Source of the DNA: Galaxea fascicularis
Taxonomy: Eukaryota > Cnidaria > Anthozoa > Scleractinia > Euphylliidae
NCBI GenBank assembly: GCA_948470475.1
Contig: OX419336.1
Coordinates: forward strand, 28,228,005 to 28,292,004
Direction of reading: 5' to 3'
DNA: 64,000 nucleotides
This document shows, one piece after another, positions 1 through 12,100 of this stretch. The translations under genes were made by a program, and so were the position numbers. The notes under the pieces are model-generated. The model made no database searches, was not told where the DNA came from, and saw nothing but the letters and a program-made list of their open reading frames with translations. Numbering within the stretch: the stretch's first letter is position 1; every line of letters starts with the position of its first letter.

Positions 1-1580
1 TGATTCGCTTGTGTCCAACATCCAGATTCTGGATGTTACGCTAATTGGTCAAAAGACAATAAGAAACTTCACGTGAGTCAACCGGAAGTCAAACTTCCAG
101 CGCAAGGGTTACAGAAGTTTACTCTCATGACACATGACAGTTACCGGAAGTTATTTTGATTGGCTAATTATAACACGCGCTGTCTGGTGGTGGAAGGCTT
201 CTGAGAAGCTGTTTGTGTCAGGCGTTTCTTCCTTCGCTTTCTCGCTCTTTTTGCCTTCCCCACCCTGGAAACGCCTGATACTCAGGCTACAGAGTGTTTT
301 AACATGACATCACGGAGGACATGTTAGTGTCCCAAAACAAAGAAAAGGCAGCCATGTTGGTGTCCCAAATTAAACCTCTGGGAATTGCATTCTACTTTTT
401 TTTTATGCAAATAGCCTCTTTTGTTTCAGTAAACCAATATGGCTGATGGTCGCATGAGTGAAAACACTCTATCCTATATAGTGATGGGCTCCTGAATTGA
501 CTTAATCTTATTTTTAGCCGAAAGAACACGAAGAGTATAATTTCACCGCGAAACCTAGAAACTGACCTCAGTCATAGAGAGCCTTTCGACAGGTTATCCA
601 AATGCCATTTACGGGAAAACGTCCAATAATTTGCATTCATAACTGGCAGAGCTAACAGCGAATGCATTTTGTTAAAGTCTTTGCTGAGAAAACCTCAACT
701 GATTTGATATCAACTTTAATAATATTTTTGCTAATCGATCCATGAAACCTTCCAAAGTTTAAAAGTTTACCAGTTAAACTTATTTCACTTTGTTTTACTT
801 TCGCACAATTGGCTGGAATACAACAATTTACATCTTGCTAATTCAGAACGTCTGATGACAACTGGCTTAAGGCGAATCAACAGCGATTTTAATGCCAAGC
901 TCAAATGGCTCCACGGAGCTTAGCTACGTTATCTAAATATCGTTACCTTTTCTTGCTGCCCCATGAACTGTTGGCCCCACGTTACATAGGAAAGGAATGT
1001 TTCAATCGACTTTTAGTACAACGTAAACCTCATGTCTCACTTGAAGCCATTTGGGTTTATGAGTTTTAAAACCGGAAGAATTCTGAAGTTGCATTTCTGC
1101 TTTCACAAAACACCTGTCCTTCAGCGCCAACAAACGAATTTGCTTTCCTAACCTAAGTTTTCATGCTTGTTCCTTTTATTTGCTATTTTGAACTCCAAAT
1201 GTTAAAACATTTTCACTTTCCAGTCGAAGAAAAGATAAAACAAGATCTGTCGGAAAAAAGTTGGGGTGGCAGCTGCTTCCTGACAGCGATACGTCACAAA
1301 ATCTCAAGATTCTGATTGGTTGACAGAAAAAACGCGCGAAATTTTTCCGCCTTTTCTCTGACAATGCTCCAACTATCTGGATTAGATGTTGTGTGCACAG
1401 CACTCCACCTGTAAATGCAGTAAAGAGAGGCTTTATTTAGATGGTTTAAATTGTTATGAACAACGTACCCCAAGAAAAACAAATTTGATGTAATCTTTAA
1501 TTTTTAACTTTCAATTTTTAATCCAGTTTTCGTAGTATGAAAACTCTCGGGAACATTTCTTGAAGTGCTGACAACAGTGT
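1..1580. other. Non-coding flank, no gene recognised
   Basis: No coding exon or RNA gene can be supported here. Around 310 to 380 the sequence 'atgttggtgtcccaaa' occurs twice in imperfect direct repeat (about 320 and 353), which looks like repeat-derived DNA. The open frames at 1,176 to 1,482 have no recognisable domain and are probably chance. Confidence 0.5.
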
Positions 1581-1584
1581 CTCA

Positions 1585-1860
1585 GGGGAGCAGGGTTGGC
1601 GCAGTGGTGAGAGCGCTCACCTTCCACCAATTTGTGCTTGGCGTCATACGTGGGCTGAGTTTGTGCGTTCTCTAATCTGCTCCGAAAGGTTTTTCTCCGG
1701 TTATTCCGGTTTTCCCCTCTTTCCAAAAATCAACACTTGATTTGATTTGATTTAATTTTGTAAAGAATTTAGAATTGTGAAGAATTCGGTTTGTAAAGTT
1801 AATTATTGTAAAGCGCATTTAATCATATTCACATGCTAATTTACGCCTAATAAGTAATAA

Positions 1861-1904
<44 letters not shown>

Positions 1905-1905
1905 C
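1585..1905 (+). mobile_element. tRNA-derived SINE with (ATT)n tail
   Basis: The left end (from about 1,590, 'ggcgcagtggtgagagcg') resembles the A-box half of a tRNA-Leu-type pol III promoter. An unrelated body follows ('tttttctccggttattccgg'), and the element ends in a long ATT trinucleotide run at 1,859 to 1,903. This head, body and simple-tail organisation is that of a retroposed SINE. The B box is degenerate, so the copy is probably old. Assignment to a named family was not attempted. Confidence 0.6.
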
Positions 1906-2925
1906 TCCCTGATAATCGCTGAAGTTTGCCATTTCTTGTGAGACCCGACTTTCACAACAATAAAATTTTAAATATTTTGAGTTGTTTGACTATTTTACTG
2001 TTAACATGGATAACAAAATTAAAACATTTGCTCATAAACTCCAACAAACTGTCGTTCTTGCATGTGCTGCCACTGTAATATAAGCAATAATGCGATTGGT
2101 CGGAAATACACCAATCAGATTAAAATTTAATGTTACAATGTCTACAATACTAATGATGGCATCATGTCGTTATGATGTCATTGATCATCCCTTCCTTATC
2201 AATTCTCAATATTTGAATACTAGGGGGGCGGTTGACAGCCTTGTGACAATTTAACGACTGCAGAGCACTGCACCAATATGTTGAACTTAGACAGTCCTTG
2301 GCTTCAAGTCCCCAGTTACATGCATTTCTGGACATAAGTGTACACGCATGGCTTTTTCTGCAGTTCATTCAGTTCGAACATGAGATTTATTAAAGCTTCA
2401 CTCTTTGAAAACTGTATTTTTATAAAAGTGTGCAATGTATGTGAATGAATTGGAACTCCAAAATGTGCCAAGTAGTTTTGATCGAAAATGCCATTTGCAC
2501 TTCGAACTGATCCATTCTACTAGGCACCTGCTCTCACGCTCATCAATGCCGATGACTTTAATCAACTGATTGGCCACCATGCAACAAATCTAGCAATGAT
2601 TTTTGGCTGGCTGGGTTGAAAAAATTTGCTGCCTGTACACCATAGATGGTTAGCTTATTGTGGCATCTACCAACCCAGGGAAGGGGTATAAAAGAAGGAA
2701 TGGATTGAGATGAAAATGTTTTTCTTTTACCACAAAATATTGCCCTTCAAGACATATTTCTTTCTTAATAATTACAAATTATGAAGAAAACAGAGCCCTT
2801 TGCCTTCAAATTTAGATCTACTGCTGAAGTATTAGGTCCAACACATGAAAAGATATTTAACTACCTTGCAATGCCAGAAAAATGAAACAGAGACAGTGTT
2901 GCTAACCCAAAACAGTAAAACTATG

Positions 2926-3079
2926 GTTGCATGCTTTTGGGATGACCCAAGTCAGGATTAAAGGAACCATGAAGGAATCCTTGCCCAGAGTGGATTTCTC
3001 AGTTCCTCTGACGCACCATGATCTGAGTGATCTTGGATCATTGATCCTGATCTGGGATCACCCCAAAGGAATGCACCCT
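2926..3079. mobile_element. Small inverted-repeat element (MITE-like)
   Basis: The left end reads 'tgcatgcttttgggatga' and the reverse complement of the right end reads 'gtgcattcctttggggtga', so the two ends are imperfect terminal inverted repeats about 154 bp apart. The interior contains the repeated 'tgatc' motifs 'tgatctgagtgatcttggat'. There is no coding potential. The class is unknown. Confidence 0.45.
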
Positions 3080-3834
3080 AAATATGGGTATAGCTTCTTA
3101 TTTTCTTTTTATGCCTACTCCCTAAACAAACTAACCAAAACAATAAAACATGCCTGTAGCATATGAAGGAGAAACAAAGGTTCTAACCCTTTCAAAATTG
3201 TAATAATGGTAAAAAACGGTTATGGTAGTTGGGAGGGAGGGGGAGGGGGGAGGGGGGTATTGGTGAGTAAGCTTGCCAGCCTTTTCCAAATAATTAAGAG
3301 TACATGAGAGAACTTCATAGCACATTGATCAACTATATCAGAAATACAAAGAAACTTTCAAAGGCAAATGTGAGGCACAAGTACCCCTTGCAAAACACCT
3401 CAACAAGGTTACAGTTTGTTGAAGCAGACCATCATAGCAGAGAATGCACTACATGGGAAAAACCTATGCCGGCAACCTGAAAATTATATTGGATCTGTTA
3501 ATCATCAACTACAGAAATTTTTAAAGTACTGATGAAGGGTGATAAAAGGAGTGGCTTTTCTAATATTTTAAAGGAGTGATAAGCATTTAATGGTCTTCAT
3601 AAGATCATGGTCTTTCACTGATTTATCATTGGGCAAATATTCCTTGCTTTAGGTAAAACAGTGAGAGTGGCACCCTATTGACGGTGATAGTAGTCAGATC
3701 CCATACCAAACAATTTGGTCACAAGTGGAAACTTCCAGTGATCTTCCACTTTTACAATTCTGATCTTTAGATCCTTGCAGTATGCAAGATATTTATAATA
3801 TGAACCTGGTCTAATGACCTAAGCTCTCAGGAGT

Positions 3835-3905
3835 CTCCAGAAGTTCAGTGGTAGAGCATCCAGAGCAGTTATTGCAAGGTCATAGGTTTAAATCCTGTTG
3901 GCAGA
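3835..3905 (+). mobile_element. Degenerate tRNA-like SINE head
   Basis: The sequence 'ttcagtggtagagcatcc' followed about 30 bp later by 'aggtttaaatcctg' has the order and spacing of tRNA A and B boxes. The acceptor stem does not pair well, so this is a tRNA-derived repeat fragment, not a working tRNA gene. Confidence 0.4.
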
Positions 3906-4327
3906 GCTTGGAGATTATTTCTGAATGATTACATCATTCGTAATGTTGTCCCCTCGCCCTTCCCTCCTCACCTTTATGCACAATTCCCGAATCCTCTCAA
4001 GATACCTCTCATCAGACATCCAGAGACACACCATGGAAACAGTTGAGCAAAGTACCTACAGTATTCAGAGTCAAGGCAAAGATAATGTACAACCTTACTT
4101 TCGAAAATTAGCTCGCGGTTATCATTTCCTGCACGTCTTTTTATATTATCATAGAAACTATTTTCATTGTATAATCCTTATCAATGTAAAGAAACGGCAT
4201 TTGAAGTCAAGGATTTTGAGTGAAAGTGTTATGACGAGGATGGAAGTATAAGCATTCCTGAGGAAGCACAAAATTTAGATCATCGGCAATAAAATGCCTA
4301 TCATAAAAAGAACAAAATTACGACTCA

Positions 4328-4372
4328 CCTCTGGCTCAGTATTGGCTTTCCTGTGTATTCATGTAAACTGTC
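4328..4372 (-). CDS. Possible first coding exon (orphan)
   Basis: On the minus strand an ATG opens a 15-codon-plus frame beginning MDDSLHEYTGKPILSQ and ending exactly at a consensus donor 'CAGAG|gtgagtc'. The start, the length and the donor are those of a short 5' coding exon. No partner exon could be identified between 1 and 4,300. If the call is right the gene continues leftwards, perhaps out of the window. The peptide was not recognised. The exon start is placed at the ATG within a base or two. Confidence 0.25.
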
Positions 4373-4525
4373 ATCCATTCTGAACGTATAAATTATTGCA
4401 AAGAACCCAAAGAAATACCCTTCTTCTCCCTTCTTCAAAAAGCCAATCAAAAACCGCGTCTCTCAGGAACGTGGGCTCAGCTCAAGGGCCACTATATAAA
4501 TAAAGTCGCTCGCTCGCTAGCTAGC

Positions 4526-4827
4526 TAGCTACAATCATGGACAAACGTGTTGACACATTTTAGCAAACAAACGCTTTCTATCAGCGTCCACCGTTATTGA
4601 AAAGTCTTTTCTGTCGATAGTCAAACCCCCTCCCCCCTTCCCTCTTTTCAATGTTGAAATACGCTTCGTGAACACTGTCACGTGATTACAACATTGAAAA
4701 GGGGAAGGGAGTTGAAATGTGAGAATCGGAGATTGGAAAACTCACGTGCTTAACGAAAAAGTTTTTTTTTTTTTTTTTTTGGGGGGGGGGGTAGTGTCTC
4801 AACTACTTTTGTCCATGATTGTAGCTA
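4526..4827. mobile_element. TA-flanked MITE (Tc1/mariner-like)
   Basis: The left end 'agctacaatcatggacaaa' is matched by the reverse complement of the right end, 'agctacaatcatggacaaaa', and continues as 'gttgacac' versus 'gttgagacac'. Both ends abut TA, consistent with a Tc1/mariner-type target duplication. A second inverted pair lies inside ('cccttccctcttttcaatgttg' region at about 4,635 and its complement at 4,690). The long T/G homopolymer at 4,762 to 4,791 lies near the right arm. There is no transposase. Confidence 0.6.
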
Positions 4828-4934
4828 TGAAAGTTTTCATGAAAAAGCGGGAAGAACTGTGGGTTAAACTTCAGAAGGCTGTGTCACAGTTTGTTTTAAA
4901 AACATATATGTTGTGCCGCGTAGCACCATAAACA

Positions 4935-5102
4935 CATACAAGTGGTGAAACAGAGAAACCGAGGTCATAAGAATTTTTTCTTTGCCTCGTGTGGTTCCCT
5001 GATACCCTTTACTAGGGCTAACGCCCAGTGGGTTTTTCAGGGTTTTCTATTAGCACTTTAATTTACACTTCAGAGTTAATTCTCTGTTCCACCACTTGTA
5101 TG
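4935..5102. mobile_element. Short foldback element
   Basis: The ends 'catacaagtggtgaaacaga' and 'ctgttccaccacttgtatg' are inverted copies of each other, 168 bp apart. The 12 bp 'gttttaaaaaca' appears just outside the right end and also about 40 bp left of the left end, so the true ends may lie a little further out. There is no coding content. Confidence 0.5.
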
Positions 5103-5242
5103 TTTTAAAAACAGTTTCGAATGAGTCTGAAAGTGAGACAGATAACTGCAGAACATGAATGAAACAGTATGTCATCTAGGCAATCAAAACAAAACGTTAT
5201 CTCAGGACTTCGCAAGAAAGCGCTCTATGGCCAAATATGGTA

Positions 5243-5795
5243 TCCGGTCACTTCGTTCCATGGTCAGATCGTTCCACGACATACAGGTAAAGTCAGATCT
5301 GTATGTGCCACACAGATGGGTAACTGTAAATAAATTCCTCCACTAGTGTAATGAGAGATTAGAACGATGATTTTTTTTATTGTCGATCGATCGATTGAAT
5401 GTTTCCCTGCTGATAAAGACTACGTCATTGTGTGTCACTTCAATGATAACAGGCAGAACAGGTAAAGTCTTCAATAAATTCAACGTAATCAACTGCAACT
5501 AAAAACTTATATTAACAAGTACAGTTGAAATTTTAAACAAGGTGTTATTTCCGAAGAAACTTGCTAGACTTCCATGGGCGGGACGGCGTCTGAGGTGTCA
5601 ATAAAATTCTCGAACAGAATCATATCGGCATAAACGCGGTAAACTCGTTTCGTCCACTAAGCACGACCAAAGTCAGGTTGGACTTTTCTCTTAACATTTT
5701 TATTGAGGAAGAAGGCATCCCTCACTATTTATAAGTGGAACGATCGGATTATGTGAAATGATCTGACTTGGAACCATGGAACGAAGTGACTGTAA
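5243..5795. mobile_element. Inverted-repeat element, about 550 bp
   Basis: The sequence 'tcacttcgttccatggt' at about 5,249 is repeated in inverse orientation as 'accatggaacgaagtga' at about 5,773. 'cagatc'/'gatctg' motifs continue the symmetry on the inner side. There is no transposase. The boundaries are approximate and no clear target duplication is seen. Confidence 0.4.
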
Positions 5796-5882
5796 ACCCC
5801 AAATATTACCCTGAAAGACAGTCGAAACCAAGCGTAATGATATCATTTGGGCGAGTTCCAAGTTCAAGTGACAACTCTAACA

Positions 5883-6078
5883 ATCATCATCATCATCATC
5901 ATCATCGTCGTCGTCGTCGTCGTCATCATCATCATCATCATCGACATTATCATCATCGTCATCGTCATCATCATCATCGTCATCTTCATCATCGTCGTCG
6001 TCGTCGTCATCATCATCATCGTCGTCGTCATCATCATCATCATCATCATCGGCATCGTCATCATCAACATTATCATCT
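5883..6078. repeat. (CAT)n/(CGT)n microsatellite
   Basis: This is nearly 200 bp of alternating CAT and CGT trinucleotides. It is translated as poly-His/Arg, poly-Ile/Val or poly-Met depending on frame, which produces spurious open frames on both strands. No splice or start context supports a protein. Confidence 0.85.
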
Positions 6079-6545
6079 ATTCACTATCATCACGTTCGCG
6101 CTCACTGTTGTCATCGCCATCGTTATTCCATTCAAATTATGTTTTCCAAGCATCAAGACCTCTCCATATCACTATAATCTCCATCTTTGCTATCACCATC
6201 ATCGTTTTTAACGTGATCTCCTTCATCAGCATTGCTATTATTATCAACGCCATCACACTAAAGAGTTACAACAATTCCATAATAAAATGTGGCATCCATT
6301 TTAATCCTAGTAATAAAAAAAGCATAAGAAGAGGCATAAAACAGGCGAGTGGAGACCAACAGAAAATCAACAAAAACGGAAAAAAGAAAAGGCAAAAGCT
6401 AGTTCAAAGCAAGAACTCAGCTGAACTGTGTATGCGCGTGGCATTTTGTGTATATTATATTCTTACAACATTGGAAAGTATATTATGCTTATTTGAACTG
6501 TATTTTTTGTAACAGGTGTCGTTGTGCGGAATAGAATATTTGTCG

Positions 6546-7010
6546 CTAATTAAGCATGGTTCTTGTATCATAGATGTTTCTTCTCTGCTCTGTTACAGTT
6601 CTTTTCCATTTAGCCACCTTTTGATCAAGGTTTCTCATGCTTCTCGCACGTAGTCTTTCCTGTTGCTGAAAGAGCAAAATCAAAACAGTTTCGTGAATAC
6701 TTCTTTTGTTTCAAATTTCACACTTTTGACCGCAAATTCTGATAATGGAGAGCAGTTACCAAAATCAAACTGGTAACCGCTCTCAAAGAGAGTGATAACG
6801 TGATATACTTGTAATGGACCTCTTTCGAGGAAAAGTCTTTGGGATATTATTAACTCTGACAAAATATAAAAAAAGCAGAGCGAGAAATTCACAGTTCTAT
6901 CCATTCAGAGAAGACAATTCAAAGAGGCTTAAAGGTACACGTACTTAAAAAAGGTAAGTTCTAAATAAATAATACTGGACTTCCACGGGGTTTGAACCCG
7001 TGACCTCGCT

Positions 7011-7054
<44 letters not shown>

Positions 7055-9088
7055 GCCTACAATTGACCTGCTCCCAACGTGAGTGGCTTCATAACTCAGT
7101 TGGTTAGAGCGTCGCACCGGTATAGCGAGGTCATGGGTTCGAACCCCGTTGAAGTCCTGGGCCCGGTTGTTCGAAAGCCGATTAACATAATCCAGGATTA
7201 GCGTAAACTTTGGTTACAGTTTTTAACTATTGGATGAAAGTTGTTTTCGCTGCTTTTTGTTTTTTAGGATTGCCTTTCCCTAATCTGAAATTTTGCACAA
7301 TATCGGCATTGAACAACGTTTGGGGACAGAGAAATAACCTCCTTGATTAATTTTTAATCCTGGATTAGCGTTAATCGGCTTTCGAACAACCGGGCCCTGG
7401 ATTTTTTTCAGGCTTCTTTTGCAATTGCATGTAATTGCGTACAAAACTACGAGGATCAGTCTTCATTTGATTTCATTTCCGCAGTTCATATGATTCATTT
7501 CATATACATTACTCCACAATATGCCTTCTTTGAAAGACGTTGGATCAGACTTTTTGATAGCCACCAGCCATAACCGGAACCCACGTGAAAAATATGAAAG
7601 CACTTTATATTGATGTTCCGATTTTAACCAAAAAGGTTAATTCAATTGAATTAGTGGCAATTATACATCTAAATCACTAGAGCCTACTCTCCTTACAGTG
7701 TCACCGTGCGTACAGGTAGCTACGCCCCTGCACTAGTAACTACAACACACCCAGAGCTAAATCAAAAAGTAAAAAACAGTGTGCTTATCACCTCGTCCAC
7801 TGTGATGCTTAATTCAGGCGTCCTCCTTTTAGAGTCAATAAACAAATACACCAAGTAAATACAGAGAATTCCAATAACCACGAGGACGAAGATAATCACC
7901 ACCTACACCAGAATAAAAATCACTGTTATTACAAGCAACCTAGCTGTCAACAATTAAGTAAGTACTGATATTAGTGTTTAAACATAATACAGCACTGACA
8001 GAGACTGAATATTCTGACAATCCAGAAAACCTCTCAGGCCTCACTCCACTTTTTGTCTTCCAGTTGCTTTTCTTCATAAATGTTAATTTACTTCTTTGTT
8101 TGTATTCTTAGGACCAATTCAGATGCTGCTCCACTCATGAACCTGGCCTCACTTTTATCAGAGTTCCCTTTTCCAACGCTTTTTTTTCTGAATATCTGAT
8201 AGCGTTCACTGAACAAAATATTGGAGCCTGGGGTAATTTGCTTGATTTGACTAGTACACACCTTAATAAGAGTTGTGTTTCTGGCTTCATACATGCACTG
8301 ACATCTTAAACAGAACTGTTCTTCTCTTTGCACAATATGCTCACAGTTGCTGGAGAACAAAATAATCCTCAGTTATGCTAAAGCTACACCTTTTAAGCCT
8401 AAGAGTCCTTTTCACTTACACTGCCATAACAAGCTTACTTAAACTCAGCAATTTTACATGGCGGAATAAAAAGAAGATCATACAATGTAGCTCACACTTA
8501 AACTTAATTTCGGTGTGGATTTAAGGAGACAGGAAGTTGTAAGTGCTTTTATGAACCTAGTAGGTTAAACCAAGCTACAGCTTGGTCCTTGAGGATTAGC
8601 CTGCGTTACAGACAGTGAACATACCGCTGGTATACACAGTCTGCACAACGGCTCTGGAAAGCTTGTTCTGCTATCCTCTGGTTTGCAGGAATTTCTGTAT
8701 CCATTTATGATTGGCTAGATTTGTTATGCCCTTTGTGATTGGATTTCTGTTCATGCAACAGATCATGCAAAATCTTGAATTGCTTTGGCATGTCAAAAGG
8801 TGAGAATAGCTATGTGTGATTAGCCTGTTTCTAGTAGTTTATGCTGCCACGTAACAGAAAAGAATCATGAAAGAACACTGCTAGTGAAGGGATGGAAACA
8901 GTTCGACATAATCACTGACTTTGAGAGCCTGAATGTATCTTTGCAAGTGAGCGAGCACAAATACGAGTCACTTCAGAATACCCCGACACTTTTGTCTTCT
9001 TGTTGCGGCATGCCATTCGAAGAACATGACAGAATACACCCTCTTCACATCACAGGCAGCCCAAATGCACGATTCGAAAATTGAGGTG

Positions 9089-9124
<36 letters not shown>

Positions 9125-12100
9125 GATTTAAACATATTTATACAGGATTGCTGCATCAGTTTTGAAGAAAAAAAACTGCTATCAATGCAGGTCCTGTAGA
9201 AAAACAAAAATACAAATATGAAAAAAAAAATTACAATGATATAAAATAGTACATTAAAAAGATAATTTGAAACAGTAAAATTCTAAGAATTATTAAAAAT
9301 TTTTGTACCTTTGTAGACAAAAGGGCGCTTGGAGCATTCTAAGTTAACTTTTTCAAAAATAAGGTCATTCTTGTTTCTAGTTTTGTGGTGATGAATGTCA
9401 CGGCTTCTTACATTAAAATAATTAGAAAGGTATCTGGGAATTCTCTTTTAAATGCATTCATTAAACAATCTTAAAATGTCTGTCCATCTTCTGTAATAGA
9501 GAGGTTTCCAGCTCAGTTTGCTTATAATTTGATCAGTTGATACTTTAGAGGCAGCTTTGAAGTAGACGGTCCTCACTGCTCATCTTTGTGGTCATTCAAT
9601 CTTGTCACTGTTTATTTATTTAAGTGCTAGCGACTTGGACATTACCCTCTGAAGTAATCAGTGTTGTGTTACCTGTAATAAATCTAAATTTGGCTTCTTT
9701 CAATAAAATGAAGAAAATGTACTTCAATTTAAAAACTGTTCTTTTACTGCTATGAATACTCTTTCCCAGCTTTCTTCTGTAATCAACATCTTGTTTGAAA
9801 ATCAAAGGGAAAACACCTACATATTTTGGAAATTGCACTGACTTGGGTGATTTGCCTTAAGCAGATGTCCAATCACAAAGCGCGTGAGAAATCTAACCAA
9901 TCAGAAATGGATACAGAAATCCCTGCAAACCCTGGGGGAAGTCAGAACAAGCTTTTGTGAGCCATTGTGTAGATGGACTCAATAGAATGCAGTGCACACA
10001 GACTTATCAGTTATCAAGCTACAATATATTGTAGTGGTCACATGTGGCAAAGAGAGACATGAACTTTAACATACCAATCCTTCGGTTCAACAGTTTGGAC
10101 AAAGACATTTTGAATCTTTGTTGTCTTGTTGACTTGCTTAGGACAGACACATTTACATCTCACATCATCATATTGGGCCTGTAAAAAAAAAACATGCATA
10201 TTGTATGTTGCATGTTAAGATATGTCCCTCAATCCATCCCAGTTAATCTTAGATAGATTTATTTATGTGTATGTGTGCTTATACTTGAATTCAGTAGGAT
10301 AATTTATTAGTCACTGAAAACATTAGTCGCTTGAAATGCAAAAAATACCAGTACTTTGATTTAACACCCTACAAACTTGTTACCAAAATACCAACAGACG
10401 GAGTGCAACTGCAGAAAAGCCACACAATATTAGTTAAGAACTCATATCACTTTTGGGGTAGTTTATTGCTATTTTTGTTCAAAAAGGCTCAGTAAGTTTT
10501 CAACAGAAAGAAGCACTTTGCTGCACTCATTTCCATATCTGTGAGTATTTAGAGACAGCATAGCATCTGACATGTGGAATATGATCAAAATGTTGAAATG
10601 ATACATTGTACGCTATTCTCAGGTTTTTAGAAACTCTCACAAATGCGCTGCAAAAGGACAACAAAAAATACATAAAGAAAAGTAGAAAATGAGTAGGGGA
10701 TATAGTGTGGTGGTCTATCTCATCTTTGATTTCAGCTGTCTGTCGTATTTGTTATGTGTTGGAGACAGCAAGGACACCACACCATGAAAACAGGACAACT
10801 ATCGAGCAGCATGGACTGCTTAATTACCAAATAAGGGAATGACTCAGTGAACCATGACATATCGTAACATTTCCCTTCTTTTGATGCAAACTTGCTAGCA
10901 AACTCAGTTGTGAACAAGTAAAGCAAAATATGAAAAAATGAACTGAATGAGAAAACAAAAATGTTTAAATGTTCGCCTAAGACCTTCCATAGTCCTGGTA
11001 TCAGAGGGGGTGGTTTCACAATCCTGGTTCTGGTCTTAAGAACTTTAGGAGAGGGTTCCACTGTGACTGGCTTGGATGGCGAACAGGTGGCATTCTGCTT
11101 CTTCCCGACAGGTGGAGATAAACTGGATTGCTTGACTCACAGGTCTTCTGTTGAAGTTGGCATTTCTTGCTCTTTAGTCTGCGATGGCGAGCCTGAGATT
11201 GATCTTAGCCTTGTTCAGCTTCAGGTTTACCTCTCTTGCTCTCTGAAGGAGTCTCCTCAGGTTACTGTCATGATCTACCACTGCTTGCTCGTGGGTGTCT
11301 CCATGTCCCATAATGAGGATGTCATCTCTATAACTACTGTGCCTGGAAGACCATCTACATTTGTAACTTCTTGTGTAAGCTCCGCTCAAATTTTTCTGGT
11401 GCTACACTCACTCCAAACGGCATTTGTAGGTATCTATACCTCCCAAAGGGTGGTTTTCAGACTACTTTGCTCATCAAGGCTTATCTAGTAGAAACCATCT
11501 TTTGCATCCAGGGTGGAGAAAACCTTTGCTTTGGCTAGCTGAGGGAGAGCTTCTTCCAATGTTGGCATCTGATAGTTTGGTCTTTTCAATGCATTGTTTA
11601 AATCCCTGGGGTCCAAACAGATTCTTAACTTGCCAAGTTTGGCAATTACGACCATGCTACTTATCCATTCCGTAGGCTCGGTTACTTTGCAGATGATGCC
11701 TCTGTGAGATTGAATATGAACTGATAGCAGCTGCCAGTGGTGCCTTTACATGCTGATGTCCAATCTGCCCCCACAGAAGATTTGTAAACTACCACAAGAC
11801 TATCTGATATCTGTAGTACATTACAGGACATGACATTACATTACATAATCAGACACACTGCTCATGAAGTTTGTAAAAATTTTCAGTTTAATTCATTCAC
11901 AGATCAATGGGCGTCAATGTCACCATCATCTCTGAAGCACAGCAACTAAAAATTAATTCCACAGCAGAATACAATAGTTTATAAAGAACACCTGTTTTGT
12001 CCTACGTCGTGCTGATGCGCAAAAGAACAGCCCATAAAAATATTTATACCCCAGCTATACACAGCAACAGCAACACTTTTTTCACAAAATCTTCTGCCGC

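Noticed and set aside
4501..4530. Tandem 'gctagctagct' as a promoter motif
   Set aside because: Short simple repeat abutting a TA-flanked MITE. The preceding 'ctatataaa' could be a TATA box, but no transcript can be tied to it.
5768..6512. His/Arg-rich and Ile-rich open frames on both strands
   Set aside because: They are translations of a CAT/CGT microsatellite in different frames, without exon context.
6978..7158. Two tRNA genes
   Set aside because: Anticodon arm is imperfect, U33 is missing, and the same heads recur with SINE bodies at several sites in the window.
10961..11488. 175-codon open frame on the plus strand
   Set aside because: Antisense shadow of a degenerate gypsy reverse transcriptase on the minus strand.
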